This document shows positions 35,353-44,834 of a DNA stretch of 64,000 nt, one piece after another. A program made the translations under genes and the position numbers. The notes below the pieces were generated by a model, which was not told where the DNA came from, made no database searches, and saw only the letters and a program-made list of their open reading frames with translations. The stretch's first letter is position 1, and each line of letters opens with the position of its first letter. This stretch comes from CAVZAB01 sp963773155 (GTDB taxonomy: Bacteria; Pseudomonadota; Alphaproteobacteria; Rhizobiales; Beijerinckiaceae), in assembly GCA_963773155.1 (NCBI GenBank), contig CAVZAB010000025.1, positions 62,001-126,000 of the forward strand, written 5' to 3'.

Positions 35353-36957
35353 ATGAACGTTGCCGCCCGCCTCGCCGCCGAAGATCCGGTCAGCCGCCGG
35401 CGCACCTTTGCGATTATTTCGCATCCCGACGCCGGCAAAACGACCCTGACCGAAAAATTGCTGCTGTTCGGCGGGGCGATCCAATTGGCTGGCGAAGTTA
35501 AAGCCAAGGCTAATCGGCGCCAGACGCGGTCCGATTGGATGGGGATCGAGCGCGAGCGCGGCATTTCGGTCGTTACCTCGGTGATGACTTTCGAATATGG
35601 CGATTGCGTCTTCAATCTGCTCGACACGCCGGGCCACGAGGATTTCTCCGAGGATACATACCGCACGCTGACCGCGGTCAATTCGGCGGTCATGGTCATC
35701 GATGCGGCCAAGGGGATCGAGGCGCGCACGCGCAAGCTTTTCGAGGTCTGCCGGCTGCGCGACATTCCGATCGTCACTTTCGTCAATAAACTCGATCGCG
35801 AATCGCGCGATCCGTTCGACCTGATGGACGAAATCGAGAAGGCGCTCGCGCTCGAATGTGCACCGCTGACCTGGCCGCTCGGACGCGGCCGGTCTTTCGT
35901 CGGGACCTATGACATGCGGCGCAGTGCCCTGCGCCATTTGCAATCGGACGACGGGCTCGAAAAGGTCAATGGTCCGCAAGACCCGCGGATTGCCGCGTTG
36001 CTGGCGCCGGCTGAACGGCAAATCTATCTCGATGAACTGAGCCTCGCTGTAGATGCCTGCCGAGCCTTCGACCGGCAGGCCTTTCTCGAAGGTCATCTGA
36101 CCCCGGTCCTGTTTGGCAGCGCCCTGCGCAATTTTGGCGTAGGCGATCTCATCGAGGCCTTGCGGGAGTTTGCGCCGGCGCCGCGCGGACAACAGGCGGC
36201 GAGCCGCTTTGTTTTTGCGAACGAACCGGAAATGAGCGGCTTTGTTTTCAAAATCCAGGCCAATATGGATCCCAACCATCGCGATCGGATTGCCTTCATG
36301 CGGGTGTGCTCGGGCAAGTTGACGCGGGGCATGCGGGTGAAGCTGGTGCGGACCGGGAAGTCGATGGCTCTGAACGCGCCGCAATTCTTCTTCGCTCAGG
36401 ATCGCTCGCTTGCCGAAGAGGCGTTTGCCGGCGATGTCGTCGGCATTCCCAATCACGGCACTTTACGGATCGGCGACACCTTGAGCGAGGGCGAGACCCT
36501 GGTGTTTCGCGGCGTACCGAGTTTTGCGCCGGAAATCCTGCGGCGGATCAAAGTCGGCGATGCCATGAAAGCCAAGAAATTGCGCGAGTCGCTGCAGCAG
36601 ATGGCCGAGGAGGGCGTTGTTCAGGTATTCCTGCCGCATGATGGTTCCGGCGCGATCGTCGGCGTCGTCGGTGCGCTGCAGCTCGACGTTCTGGCGCAGC
36701 GCCTGGCCGCCGAATATGGTCTCGAGGTTGCCTTCGAGACCCCGCGGTTCGAACTGTGCCGCTGGGTCTCAGCCAAGGATCGTAACGAACTTGCGCGGTT
36801 CATGGCGGCCTACCCGGCCTCGATGGCGTCCGATCTCGATGGCTCGCCGGTCTTCATGGCGACGTCGGCCTTCGCCTTGCGCTACGAGCAGGAGCGCTGG
36901 CCACAGGTCGCGTTTGCCGACATCAAGGATTACCAGAAGGTCGATGCTGCAGCCTGA
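35353..36957 (+). CDS. prfC: Peptide chain release factor 3
   Basis: About 534 residues. This translational GTPase recycles RF1/RF2 from the ribosome. G1 is ISHPDAGKTTLTEKLLLFGG, the switch region contains DWMGIERERGISVVTSVMTF, G3 is LDTPGHEDFSEDT and G4 is FVNKLDRESRDPFDL. Domain III follows at VGVVGALQLDVLAQRLAAEY. The start is ATG 35353 (MNVAARLAAEDPVSRRRTFA), giving the standard N-terminus; a longer frame from 35314 is possible. This is a housekeeping gene between two catabolic sections. Confidence 0.96.
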   Translation: MNVAARLAAEDPVSRRRTFAIISHPDAGKTTLTEKLLLFGGAIQLAGEVKAKANRRQTRSDWMGIERERGISVVTSVMTFEYGDCVFNLLDTPGHEDFSEDTYRTLTAVNSAVMVIDAAKGIEARTRKLFEVCRLRDIPIVTFVNKLDRESRDPFDLMDEIEKALALECAPLTWPLGRGRSFVGTYDMRRSALRHLQSDDGLEKVNGPQDPRIAALLAPAERQIYLDELSLAVDACRAFDRQAFLEGHLTPVLFGSALRNFGVGDLIEALREFAPAPRGQQAASRFVFANEPEMSGFVFKIQANMDPNHRDRIAFMRVCSGKLTRGMRVKLVRTGKSMALNAPQFFFAQDRSLAEEAFAGDVVGIPNHGTLRIGDTLSEGETLVFRGVPSFAPEILRRIKVGDAMKAKKLRESLQQMAEEGVVQVFLPHDGSGAIVGVVGALQLDVLAQRLAAEYGLEVAFETPRFELCRWVSAKDRNELARFMAAYPASMASDLDGSPVFMATSAFALRYEQERWPQVAFADIKDYQKVDAAA

Positions 36958-37085
36958 TTGGCCGCGGTCAATTGTTTCGGTGCGGTTATAAGCAAAAGGG
37001 TGTTGACGGACGGTTCAAGGCACATGCCGATCAGACCGGGCGAGGCGACAGGCTATCGACCGGGCGGCAGAATGGCGAGCTTGGC

Positions 37086-38252
37086 ATGACACAGGACACT
37101 TTTCCGTTATCGGCGGCGGGTCCCGGCTCTGCTCCGTCCGATGTCAGGATTACCGCGATCGCGATCACCCGCCACCGGCTGCATTTCGACCCGCCCTTTC
37201 ATGCGAGCTGGGATACGAAGCCGCGCGAGTTCTGGGACGCCGCGATTGTTCGGGTCCAAACCGATGCGGGGATTACCGGGATAGGCTCGGGCGACATGAT
37301 GTTGGGCTTCGAGGGCCACGAGCATCTGTTTGTCGGTCAGGACGCGCTGGCGATCGAGCGGCATTGGCGGATCCTCAACAATATTAGCTTTCACTGGGGG
37401 CGCTGCTGGCCGCTCGACATCGCTTTGTGGGACCTGGCCGGCAAGATTACGGGGCAACCCTGCTGGAAGCTGCTCGGCGGATTGGCCGGAAGCCTGCGCG
37501 CCTATGCGTCTTCGGGAACGTTGCGCCAGCCCGAGGCGCTTGCCGAGGCGGCTCAGCGCTATCTGGACCAGGGCTTTGCAGCGATGAAGATCCGCTTTCA
37601 CCGCGGCGACTGGCGCCACGACATCAAGGCGCTCGAAGCGGTGCGCAAGCGCGTTGGCATGCGGCTCGAACTGATGGTCGACTGCAACCAGGGCTGGCGG
37701 ATGTCCTGGGACACCTATGCGCCCTGGAGTCTCAAGGATGCGGTGCAGGTGGCGCGCGAATTGGAACAGCTCGGCGTCTATTGGATGGAGGAGCCGCTGC
37801 ACCGCGGCGACCGGGCCAATATGGCGCGTTTGCGGCAGATGACCGATCTGCGGGTTGCCGGCGGCGAAATGACGCGAGAACTCTATGAGTTCCGCGACCT
37901 GATTACCGAGGGTTGTCTCGACATTCTGCAGCCCGATGCGGCATTGGTCGGTGGGATAACTGGATTGCGGCGGGTCGGCCACATGGCTCAGGAGCACAAT
38001 CTGGTGTTCACCCCCCATACCTGGACCAATGGCATAGGGGTGATTGCCAATGCGCATTTGACCGCAGGCATGGCCGATGCGCCCTTCCTCGAATACCCCT
38101 ATGATCCGCCGGAATGGGACTTGGCGCGGCGCGACTACATGCTGGCCGAACCGCTCCGAGTGGACGCTAAGGGGCTGATCGTTCTGGGCAACCACCCTGG
38201 GCTCGGTTTCGAGCTGGACGAGGCGCTCCTGGCAAAGACCCGCCTCGAATAG
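37086..38252 (+). CDS. Mandelate racemase/muconate lactonizing enzyme family protein
   Basis: 388 residues of the enolase superfamily. Metal ligands are likely the Asp of LMVDCNQGW, the Glu of YWMEEPLHRGD and the Glu of VAGGEMTR. The catalytic base candidates are Lys in AAMKIRFH and His in FTPHTWTNG, a mandelate-racemase-like set found in sugar-acid dehydratases. It would abstract the alpha-proton of a carboxylate; the substrate is unknown. ATG 37086 is chosen; the open frame extends upstream without homology. A LysR remnant follows immediately, which may once have regulated it. Confidence 0.88.
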   Translation: MTQDTFPLSAAGPGSAPSDVRITAIAITRHRLHFDPPFHASWDTKPREFWDAAIVRVQTDAGITGIGSGDMMLGFEGHEHLFVGQDALAIERHWRILNNISFHWGRCWPLDIALWDLAGKITGQPCWKLLGGLAGSLRAYASSGTLRQPEALAEAAQRYLDQGFAAMKIRFHRGDWRHDIKALEAVRKRVGMRLELMVDCNQGWRMSWDTYAPWSLKDAVQVARELEQLGVYWMEEPLHRGDRANMARLRQMTDLRVAGGEMTRELYEFRDLITEGCLDILQPDAALVGGITGLRRVGHMAQEHNLVFTPHTWTNGIGVIANAHLTAGMADAPFLEYPYDPPEWDLARRDYMLAEPLRVDAKGLIVLGNHPGLGFELDEALLAKTRLE

Positions 38253-38274
38253 CCGGCCGCGGGGGACGAATTTC

Positions 38275-38669
38275 ATGCACCGCAATTGGCTGCCCCTGAA
38301 CGCCTTGCGCGCCTTTGCGGCAGCCGGTCAGCAGCTCAGTTTTACGGCGGCCGCCAATAGTCTGACGCTCGCCCAGAGCGCGGTCAGCCGGCAGGTCATC
38401 GTTTTGGAAAAATTCCTATGCGCTCGTCTTCGTCACAGCGCGGAGCGGCTCAATACGCCATGCCGGGTGCTGGCACAGCCCTGGTCGACCCTGTTGGCCG
38501 ACGAACTCGCCGTCGGCCGCCTGATTCGACCCTTCGACGTCGATGTAGCCGGCGGCCACGGCGATTATCGCATGACCCACCGGAACAGCTTGATAACGAG
38601 GCCGTTTGGCTGTTTCGTTCTTGGCTGATCAATCGTTTTGCCAAGCTCGGCGGCGCGACCAGCCGTTGA
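38275..38669 (+). pseudogene. Collapsed LysR-type regulator gene (HTH plus C-terminal tail, middle deleted)
   Basis: The N-terminus is a normal LysR helix-turn-helix (NWLPLNALRAFAAAGQQLSF, SLTLAQSAVSRQVIVLEKFL). Instead of the roughly 200-residue effector domain it jumps to a typical extreme C-terminus of GcvA-like regulators (LADELAVGRLIRPFDVDVAG). A further one-base loss near 38577-38581 shifts the last part (PEQLDNEAVWLFRSWLINRF) into another frame ending at 38669. Two independent lesions, one a large deletion, argue for a real pseudogene rather than a sequencing error. Confidence 0.85.
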
Positions 38670-38733
38670 ACAAGGCAGCTTTGGCTGGTCTGATGGCCCT
38701 GCGCCACCCGGCGCAAGTTTGGAGAAGAAGGAC

Positions 38734-41145
38734 ATGAAGAACCGCGTCCAGGCAGTGGTCATCGGCGGCGGCGTGGTCGGGGCGAGCGTCCTTTACCATT
38801 TGACCAAGGTCGGCTTCAAGGACGTGCTGCTGATCGAACGGGCCGAGCTGACGTCTGGTTCCACCTGGCATGCGGCAGGCGGCATGCATACAATCAACGG
38901 TGACCCGAACGTGGCCAAGCTGCAGCAATATACCATCGAATTGTACAAGGAGATCGAGGCGATTTCCGGCCAATCCTGCGGGGTGCATCTGACTGGCGGC
39001 CTGATGCTGGCCGGCACGCCGCAACGGGTCGACTGGCTCAAAATGGCCAAGGCGCGGGGGCGCTATCTGGGCATGGAACTCGAGCTGATTTCGGTCGACG
39101 AGGCGCAGCGCCTGTTCCCGATGATGGACAAGCGGCATTTTCTCGGTGCGCTCTACGATCCGATCGAGGGGCATGTCGATCCGTGGGGCGTCACCAATGC
39201 CTATATCAAATCGGCCCAGATCGGCGGCGCCTCGGTCGAGCGCCACACGAGGGTAGTGGATGTCAAGGCGCGGCCCGACGCCAGCTGGGACGTCTTTACC
39301 GAGAAGGGCAACGTGCACACCGATCATGTCGTCAATGCCGGCGGCCTGTGGGCGCGTGAAGTTGGCCGCATGGTTGGCCTCGAACTGCCCGTTCTCGCGA
39401 TGGAGCATCAATATCTGATTACCGACGACATGCCTGAGCTTGCTGGCAAGAAGGAGCAAGTGCATGTGATCGACTTTGAGGGCGAAATCTACATGCGCCA
39501 GGAACGCGGCGGCATGCTGATGGGAACCTACGAAAGGGCAGGCATGCCATGGTCGCAAGAGGTGACGCCCTGGGACTTCGGCCAGAACCTGCTACCGAAC
39601 GACCTCGAGCGCATTGCGCCGTCGCTCGAAGTCGGCTTTCAGCATTTTCCCGCGATCGAAAAGGCTGGTATCCGCAAAATCGTCAACGGTCCGTTCACGT
39701 TCGCGCCCGATGGCAATCCACTGATCGGGCCGGTCCGCGGCTTAAGGAATTATTGGGTTGCCTGCGGGGTGATGGCCGGCTTCAGTCAGGGCGGTGGGGT
39801 GGGTCTTGCCTTGGCGAATTGGATGGCCTCGGGCGATCCCGGCTACGACGTCTGGGGGATGGATGTTTCGCGCTATGGCGGCTGGGCGACCATGGCCTAT
39901 ACCAATGCCAAAGTGCGGGAGAATTATTCGCGGCGCTTTCGCATCCGTTTCCCCAACGAGGAACTGCCGGCGGCGCGGCCGCTGCGCACGACGCCGGCCT
40001 ATCCGCGTCTCATCGCGGCCAATGCGGTAATGGGCGAATATTGCGGTCTCGAACATGCCTTATGGTTTGCCCCTCAGGGCACACCAGCCGAGGAAACGAT
40101 CAGTTTCCGTCGCTCGAACGCGCATGCCCATGTCGGCTCTGAATGCCGCGCCGTCAACGATTCGGTCGGCATGCTGGAAATTTCCAATTACGGCAAGTTC
40201 GATGTGAGCGGCTCCGCCGCCGCCGAATTTCTGAGCCGGGTCATGGCCAACCGGCTGCCGACGGTCGGGCGCATGGTGCTCTCTCCGATGCTCAACCATC
40301 AGGGCAAATTGATCGGTGATTTCACGATCGGCCGGCTCGCCGACGACCATTTCTTCGTGGTCGGGACTTACGCGGCGGAGGAGTATTACCTGCGCTGGTT
40401 CGGCCAGCACCGGCCTGCCGAACGGTTGAACATTCGGCCCTGTGCCATGGAATACAATGGATTTTCGGTTGCTGGCCCGCGCGCTCGCGACCTTCTGCAG
40501 GGTCTGGTGCGCGTCGATCTCTCGACCACCTCGTTTCCGTTCATGTCATTCAGGCGCATCGATGTCGGCATGATCCCGGCGCTCGTCGGGCGTGTCTCGT
40601 TCACCGGTGATCTCGGCTACGAGATCTGGGTGACGGCGGACTATACGCGGGCGCTTTACGATCTGTTGCGCGAGGTCGGGACGAAATTCGATTTGCGGCT
40701 GTTCGGCGGCCGGGCGCTCAATTCGATGCGTCTCGAGAAGGGCTTTGGCAATTGGGCACGCGAATATCGGCCGATCTACGGGCCTTATGAGGCTAACCTC
40801 GGCCGCTTTGTCGATCTGAAGAAGAATGATTTCATCGGCCGTGAGGCGGCGGCGGCGGCCAAGGAGAGGGGTGGCGGCAAGCTGCGGCTGATCGGCTTCG
40901 AGGTTGCGGCGAGCGAGGCCGATGCGATCGGCGACGAACCAATCTGGCACGACGGCAAAGTTGTCGGCTGGGTGACTTCTGGCGGCTACGGGCACCGCGT
41001 TAAGAAATCGCTGGCGCTTGGCTATGTACCGACGGTGCTGGCAACGGCGCGCGATTTTGAGATAGAAATTATCGGCGAAAGGCTGAAAGCACGGCGACTG
41101 GACGCGCCACCCTATGATCCGGATGGGCGCCGGATGCGGGCGTGA
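38734..41145 (+). CDS. FAD-dependent dimethylglycine/sarcosine dehydrogenase-like oxidoreductase with aminomethyltransferase domain
   Basis: 803 residues from ATG 38734 (ribosome-binding GGAGAAGAAGG). The N-terminal DAO domain has AVVIGGGVVGASVLYHLTKV and SGSTWHAAGG, whose His46 matches the covalent flavin histidine of dimethylglycine dehydrogenase. FTFAPDGNPLIGPVRGLRNY and GVMAGFSQGGGVG complete the FAD site. The C-terminal half is GcvT-like (SFTGDLGYEIWVTADYTRAL, NSMRLEKGFGNWAREYRPIY). It would demethylate dimethylglycine, sarcosine or a related N-methyl amine and pass the C1 unit to tetrahydrofolate. It complements soxBDAG 6 kb upstream. Confidence 0.92.
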   Translation: MKNRVQAVVIGGGVVGASVLYHLTKVGFKDVLLIERAELTSGSTWHAAGGMHTINGDPNVAKLQQYTIELYKEIEAISGQSCGVHLTGGLMLAGTPQRVDWLKMAKARGRYLGMELELISVDEAQRLFPMMDKRHFLGALYDPIEGHVDPWGVTNAYIKSAQIGGASVERHTRVVDVKARPDASWDVFTEKGNVHTDHVVNAGGLWAREVGRMVGLELPVLAMEHQYLITDDMPELAGKKEQVHVIDFEGEIYMRQERGGMLMGTYERAGMPWSQEVTPWDFGQNLLPNDLERIAPSLEVGFQHFPAIEKAGIRKIVNGPFTFAPDGNPLIGPVRGLRNYWVACGVMAGFSQGGGVGLALANWMASGDPGYDVWGMDVSRYGGWATMAYTNAKVRENYSRRFRIRFPNEELPAARPLRTTPAYPRLIAANAVMGEYCGLEHALWFAPQGTPAEETISFRRSNAHAHVGSECRAVNDSVGMLEISNYGKFDVSGSAAAEFLSRVMANRLPTVGRMVLSPMLNHQGKLIGDFTIGRLADDHFFVVGTYAAEEYYLRWFGQHRPAERLNIRPCAMEYNGFSVAGPRARDLLQGLVRVDLSTTSFPFMSFRRIDVGMIPALVGRVSFTGDLGYEIWVTADYTRALYDLLREVGTKFDLRLFGGRALNSMRLEKGFGNWAREYRPIYGPYEANLGRFVDLKKNDFIGREAAAAAKERGGGKLRLIGFEVAASEADAIGDEPIWHDGKVVGWVTSGGYGHRVKKSLALGYVPTVLATARDFEIEIIGERLKARRLDAPPYDPDGRRMRA

Positions 41146-41254
41146 TGTCTGATCGGTCTCGACCACGCGCGATGGCAGCGGTGCATGATTGTCGGGAAAG
41201 AGGCTCTTTGCTGGTTGCTACGGCCCAATTCAACGGGCGGTCGAGCAGTGCCTG

Positions 41255-42295
41255 TCAGTTGATTTCGCCCGTGGCCGACCTTTGAGCCTTAACGCGTGAG
41301 GGATGCACGGATTGGGCCTCAGGATTGACTATGTCTGCGCGTCCCTCTCCCCGGATCATGGCGAAGAGATTGCGAGCGGCGTGCCAGCCTATACCTTCGG
41401 TCCCTTCTGCGGTCCAAGCGGCAACATGGGGCGTGCAGATGACATTCGGGAAAGTGAACAGAGGATCGTCGGGGCGAGGCGGTTCCTGATCAAAGACGTC
41501 GAGTGCCGCCCCGCCGATGCGACGATTTGCGACCGCCGAGCGCAACGCCTCATAGTCAACCAACGAGCCGCGTCCGGTATTCACAATGAAGGCCGTCGGT
41601 TTCATCATAGCTAACGCTGCCGAATTGAGTAGATGCCGATTCTCTGCGTTGGGCGCGGCATGCAGCGTGATAAAATCGGATTGTGCGATGAGTTCTGCGA
41701 AGCTGACCAATTCGACCTCAGGCGGAGCGCTGGTCAGGTATGGGTCATAGCCCAAGAGTCGCGCTTCCCAGCCTGCCAGCCGCCGGGCGACGCCGTTGCC
41801 GATGCGTCCGAGCCCGATGATTCCTACTGTTGCCCCGCGCAACGTTGCGGAGTGGGTTAAACCTCGCCATCCGCCGCGACTCATGAAGTCCTGAGTCCAT
41901 GTGCCTAGTTGCTTGGCGAGTGCAAGCATCAAAGCGACCGTGTGTTCGCTGACGGTGAAGATCTGAAATTCGTTTGGCGTATTGCTTACCAGAACGCCGT
42001 GTTCCGTAGCCGCGTCCAGGTCGATACTGTCCACGCCGATCCCAAATTTCGAAATAAAGCGCAGCTGGGGAAGCGACTCTATCACCCTTCTGTTGATTCG
42101 CGTTCCGCTTGCTCCCATGAGGCCGACACAATTTTGGGCGCCTGCGATCAGCTCATCCTCTGTAAATCTCTGGAACGGCATCTCCCACAATGCGTAGCCG
42201 GATATCACGTCAATGCCTTTCTCCCTGAGCCAAGCGATTGATTTGTCGGTTGGGTCATACCGTTCGAATGCAAAAACCAGAGGACTCGCGGTCAT
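41255..42295 (-). CDS. NAD-dependent D-2-hydroxyacid dehydrogenase family protein
   Basis: 346 residues of the PGDH/D-isomer-specific 2-hydroxyacid dehydrogenase family. The NAD-binding motif is VGIIGLGRIGNGVARRL. The catalytic triad is Arg in VNTGRGSLVDYEAL, Glu in FDQEPPRPDDPLF and His in CTPHVAAWTAEG. It interconverts a 2-keto and a D-2-hydroxy acid. There are no ACT or regulatory domains, so it is not a full serine-pathway SerA. It lies downstream of the GntR gene and belongs to the lower-GC catabolic island, suggesting a role in an inducible pathway whose substrate is unknown. Confidence 0.88.
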   Translation of the reverse strand: MTASPLVFAFERYDPTDKSIAWLREKGIDVISGYALWEMPFQRFTEDELIAGAQNCVGLMGASGTRINRRVIESLPQLRFISKFGIGVDSIDLDAATEHGVLVSNTPNEFQIFTVSEHTVALMLALAKQLGTWTQDFMSRGGWRGLTHSATLRGATVGIIGLGRIGNGVARRLAGWEARLLGYDPYLTSAPPEVELVSFAELIAQSDFITLHAAPNAENRHLLNSAALAMMKPTAFIVNTGRGSLVDYEALRSAVANRRIGGAALDVFDQEPPRPDDPLFTFPNVICTPHVAAWTAEGTEGIGWHAARNLFAMIRGEGRADIVNPEAQSVHPSRVKAQRSATGEIN

Positions 42296-42354
42296 TCCGG
42301 GCGGCTCCGACCTGTAGGTGGGTTCTCAGATTGGCGTACAGCCACGGCACTACA

Positions 42355-43065
42355 CTATCGAGCTGGGCCATGGAAAATGCGTTCGCACGTTCGGCTCAAA
42401 TGAACGCGCATAGCATCGCGGGCGGCAACGGGATCCCGGCGCCGGATCGCGGAGAAAATTGCAACATGCTCGGCTTGGACCGCATGGATATGGGCATCGG
42501 AATTGGCCAGAGAGAGCGTTCTGGCAATCTCGATCGTTGTTTCGATCTGACTTCGCATGGCTTCCAGGGCGGAAATGAACCAAGAATTTCCGCTGGCGAT
42601 AGCTATGCGAAAATGAAATTGGAAATCCGCGTCGCTACCGACCGTTCGATTTTCGATTGCTTTTTCGAGTAGGAGTATCGATTGCTCAATATCTTCCATT
42701 TGCGAGTCATCGCGCAGTTTGGCCGCGAGAAAACAGGCTTCACCCTCGATGGCCTTTCGAAACTCGTAACACTTCTCGATTTGTTCAAAACTATCAATTT
42801 GTTGAAAAGTCGGTCTTGCCGGGGGCAGGCTCTGCGCGCGTCGCTGAACGTAACTCCCCGAGCCGCGCCGAGAAGCAATGAGGCCCTCGTCACGTAATCT
42901 TGCGAGAGTCTCGCGTACGATCGGGCGTGAGACGCCAAATTGCTGCGCCAGCTGTGTCTCTGCCGGAAGTCTCGCGCCTTCAGCGACCTCCTGCCGCTCA
43001 ATCATTGACGCGAGTGTGTCATAAAGGTTGTCGCCCAATCTTTTTGCGGGGCGAATTCGCTCCAT
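42355..43065 (-). CDS. GntR family transcriptional regulator (FadR subfamily)
   Basis: About 236 residues from ATG 43065 (GGGAG upstream); the frame continues upstream but the extra residues do not look like this family. The winged-helix domain is VAEGARLPAETQLAQQFGVS then RPIVRETLARLRDEGLIASR. The C-terminal all-helical FCD ligand-binding domain (residues 85-225) carries YEFRKAIEGEACFLAA and DADFQFHFRIAIASGN, with the Asp/His positions that bind metal in this family. Divergent from the ABC operon, so it is probably its repressor and binds a pathway intermediate. Followed by the 2-hydroxyacid dehydrogenase on the same strand. Confidence 0.9.
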   Translation of the reverse strand: MERIRPAKRLGDNLYDTLASMIERQEVAEGARLPAETQLAQQFGVSRPIVRETLARLRDEGLIASRRGSGSYVQRRAQSLPPARPTFQQIDSFEQIEKCYEFRKAIEGEACFLAAKLRDDSQMEDIEQSILLLEKAIENRTVGSDADFQFHFRIAIASGNSWFISALEAMRSQIETTIEIARTLSLANSDAHIHAVQAEHVAIFSAIRRRDPVAARDAMRVHLSRTCERIFHGPAR

Positions 43066-43148
43066 GGTCTCGCTCCCAGAATTGCCTCGCTTCCAGACTT
43101 CCATCATCGCGGCAAATGCATGACAACTATGCCTGAAACCCATAATAT

Positions 43149-43159
43149 TTGTCAAACTT
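43149..43159. promoter_or_regulatory. Candidate GntR/FadR-type operator
   Basis: TTGTCAAACTT contains the GT-N3-AC core of FadR-subfamily operators. It lies in the 190-bp divergent region between the GntR gene and the ABC operon. A TTGACA hexamer follows at 43173-43178, with a poor -10 about 17 bases further on, and a TGACAA half-site lies just upstream near 43124. The assignment is from pattern only. Confidence 0.35.
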
Positions 43160-43258
43160 ATTCACAAGTGGCTTGACAGCTTTACAGCTTTCAGTCAATT
43201 TTTCTAGCGACGACAGGACCTTCATAAGAGACCGGCGTCGATCGGGAGGGTTGCTTCA

Positions 43259-44834
43259 ATGGGCGTTGAGTCTCAATCAATTCCGGGACATCGGGTTCCC
43301 GGCCGTGCTTGAGGTTCGAAATGTTTTCAAGCGATTTGGTGGGACCCAGGCCCTTAGCGACGTAAGCCTCACGGTAAATCCGGGCGAGGTGGTGGCGCTT
43401 CTTGGAGAAAATGGTGCCGGCAAGTCCACTTTGATCAAGATATTGGCCGGGGTTTATAGCCTGGATCATGGGTCAATCTTGTACCGCGGCGTCGAGGTGA
43501 CCCATGCGATGCGTAAGTTGCCCATTGCGTTCATTCATCAGGATTTGGGACTGATCGAATGGATGACGGTGGCTGAGAATATTGGTCTTACACTTGGCTT
43601 TGCGCGGCGTTGGGGCTTGATCGATTGGGCTGCCGCTCGGGATCGTGCCAAAGCGGCGCTCGATAAGCTCGGGGCCGATATCCATCCCGATGTTCGGGTG
43701 CAAAGCTTAAGTCGCACGGAAAAATCGCTGGTCGCCATCGCTCGGGCGCTTGCCGCCGAGGCAGAAATCCTGGTTCTTGATGAGCCAACGGCGAGCCTGC
43801 CCGCCGACGAGGTTGAGCGTCTTTTCGAGTCGCTGGCGCGGCTTCGACGACTTGGTCATGGCATGATATATGTGTCGCACCGCCTGGATGAGGTCTTCGT
43901 CATAGCCGATCGCATGGTAGTTTTGCGCGATGGCCGCGTGGCGGGGGAAAGGATCGTCGCTGAGACCACGCCAGATGACACCATCCTGTTGATCGTCGGG
44001 CGTGAACCATCGCAGGTCTTCCGCCGGCCGCCGGAGCGCGATGGTGCACCGAGGCTTGAATTACACCAGCTGATACTCGACGGTGTCGGGCCGATTGATT
44101 GTAAGGTGCATGCCGGCGAAATTGTTGGCTTGGTTGGCCTTCGAGGTGCAGGCCAGGAAATCGTCGGTCGGGCCCTGTTTGGCCTGGCGGAGCCGACCAA
44201 CGGGCAGATTAGACTTGATGGTGAAATTTTGTCCGTAGCCTCACCGCAAGAGGCGATGCGCCTTGGCATCAATTTGGTGTGCGCCGACCGCGTTGGCAAG
44301 TCAATTCTGCCGAACTTGTCCGTGCGGGAAAACCTGTTCATAAATCCCATTGCAGCCGGCAGTCACTTGCTCTCTTGGTTGAGCCCAGCCAAGGAGTCAG
44401 ATGCCGCTCGACTTCTGGGCGATCGCGTTGGATTGCGGCCCAACGATCCAGGTCTCGCAATTGAGCTCTTGTCCGGCGGAAACCAGCAAAAAATCGTTGT
44501 TGGGCGTTGGTTGAAGCTCCAATCCAAGCTCTATGTGTTTGAGGATCCGACAGCAGGGGTTGATGTCGGAGCAAAAGCTGAGATCTATCGGCTGTTCGAT
44601 GTGGCGCTGCAGGCTGGCGCTGCCATCCTCATTGTTTCGACAGATTTCGAGGAAGTTGCCAAAGTCTGCCACCGGGCTCTTGTGTTCGATCGCGGCGCGG
44701 TCGTTGATGAACTCAGCGCGGACAACCTCTCGATCGGTAACCTCCTGGCCGCCGCATCGGCAAATATTCCACGGCAATCCTATGATGGTGCTACAATGAA
44801 TCATTCCGTCGAGACGAACGATGCAATCGATTAA
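43259..44834 (+). CDS. Sugar ABC transporter ATP-binding protein (RbsA/MglA-type), frame break in the first codons
   Basis: Two tandem ATPase domains. The first has Walker A LLGENGAGKSTLIKIL, signature LSRTEKSLVAIARALA and Walker B ILVLDEPTAS. The second has a degenerate Walker A (VGLVGLRGAGQEIVGRAL) and LSGGNQQKIVVGRWL, as usual in ribose-type importers. The uninterrupted frame extends upstream to 43149, but the best start is ATG 43259, 8 bases after GGGAGGG. That frame gives MGVESQSIPGHRVP and stops unless one C of CCC 43298-43300 is removed, after which it joins AVLEVRNVFKRFGG. GTG 43305 is an alternative intact start. The protein energises import of an unknown sugar-like substrate. Confidence 0.88.

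Noticed and set aside
35281..36456. 391-codon minus-strand open frame opposite prfC
   Set aside because: prfC motifs are complete on the plus strand; the antisense frame has none.
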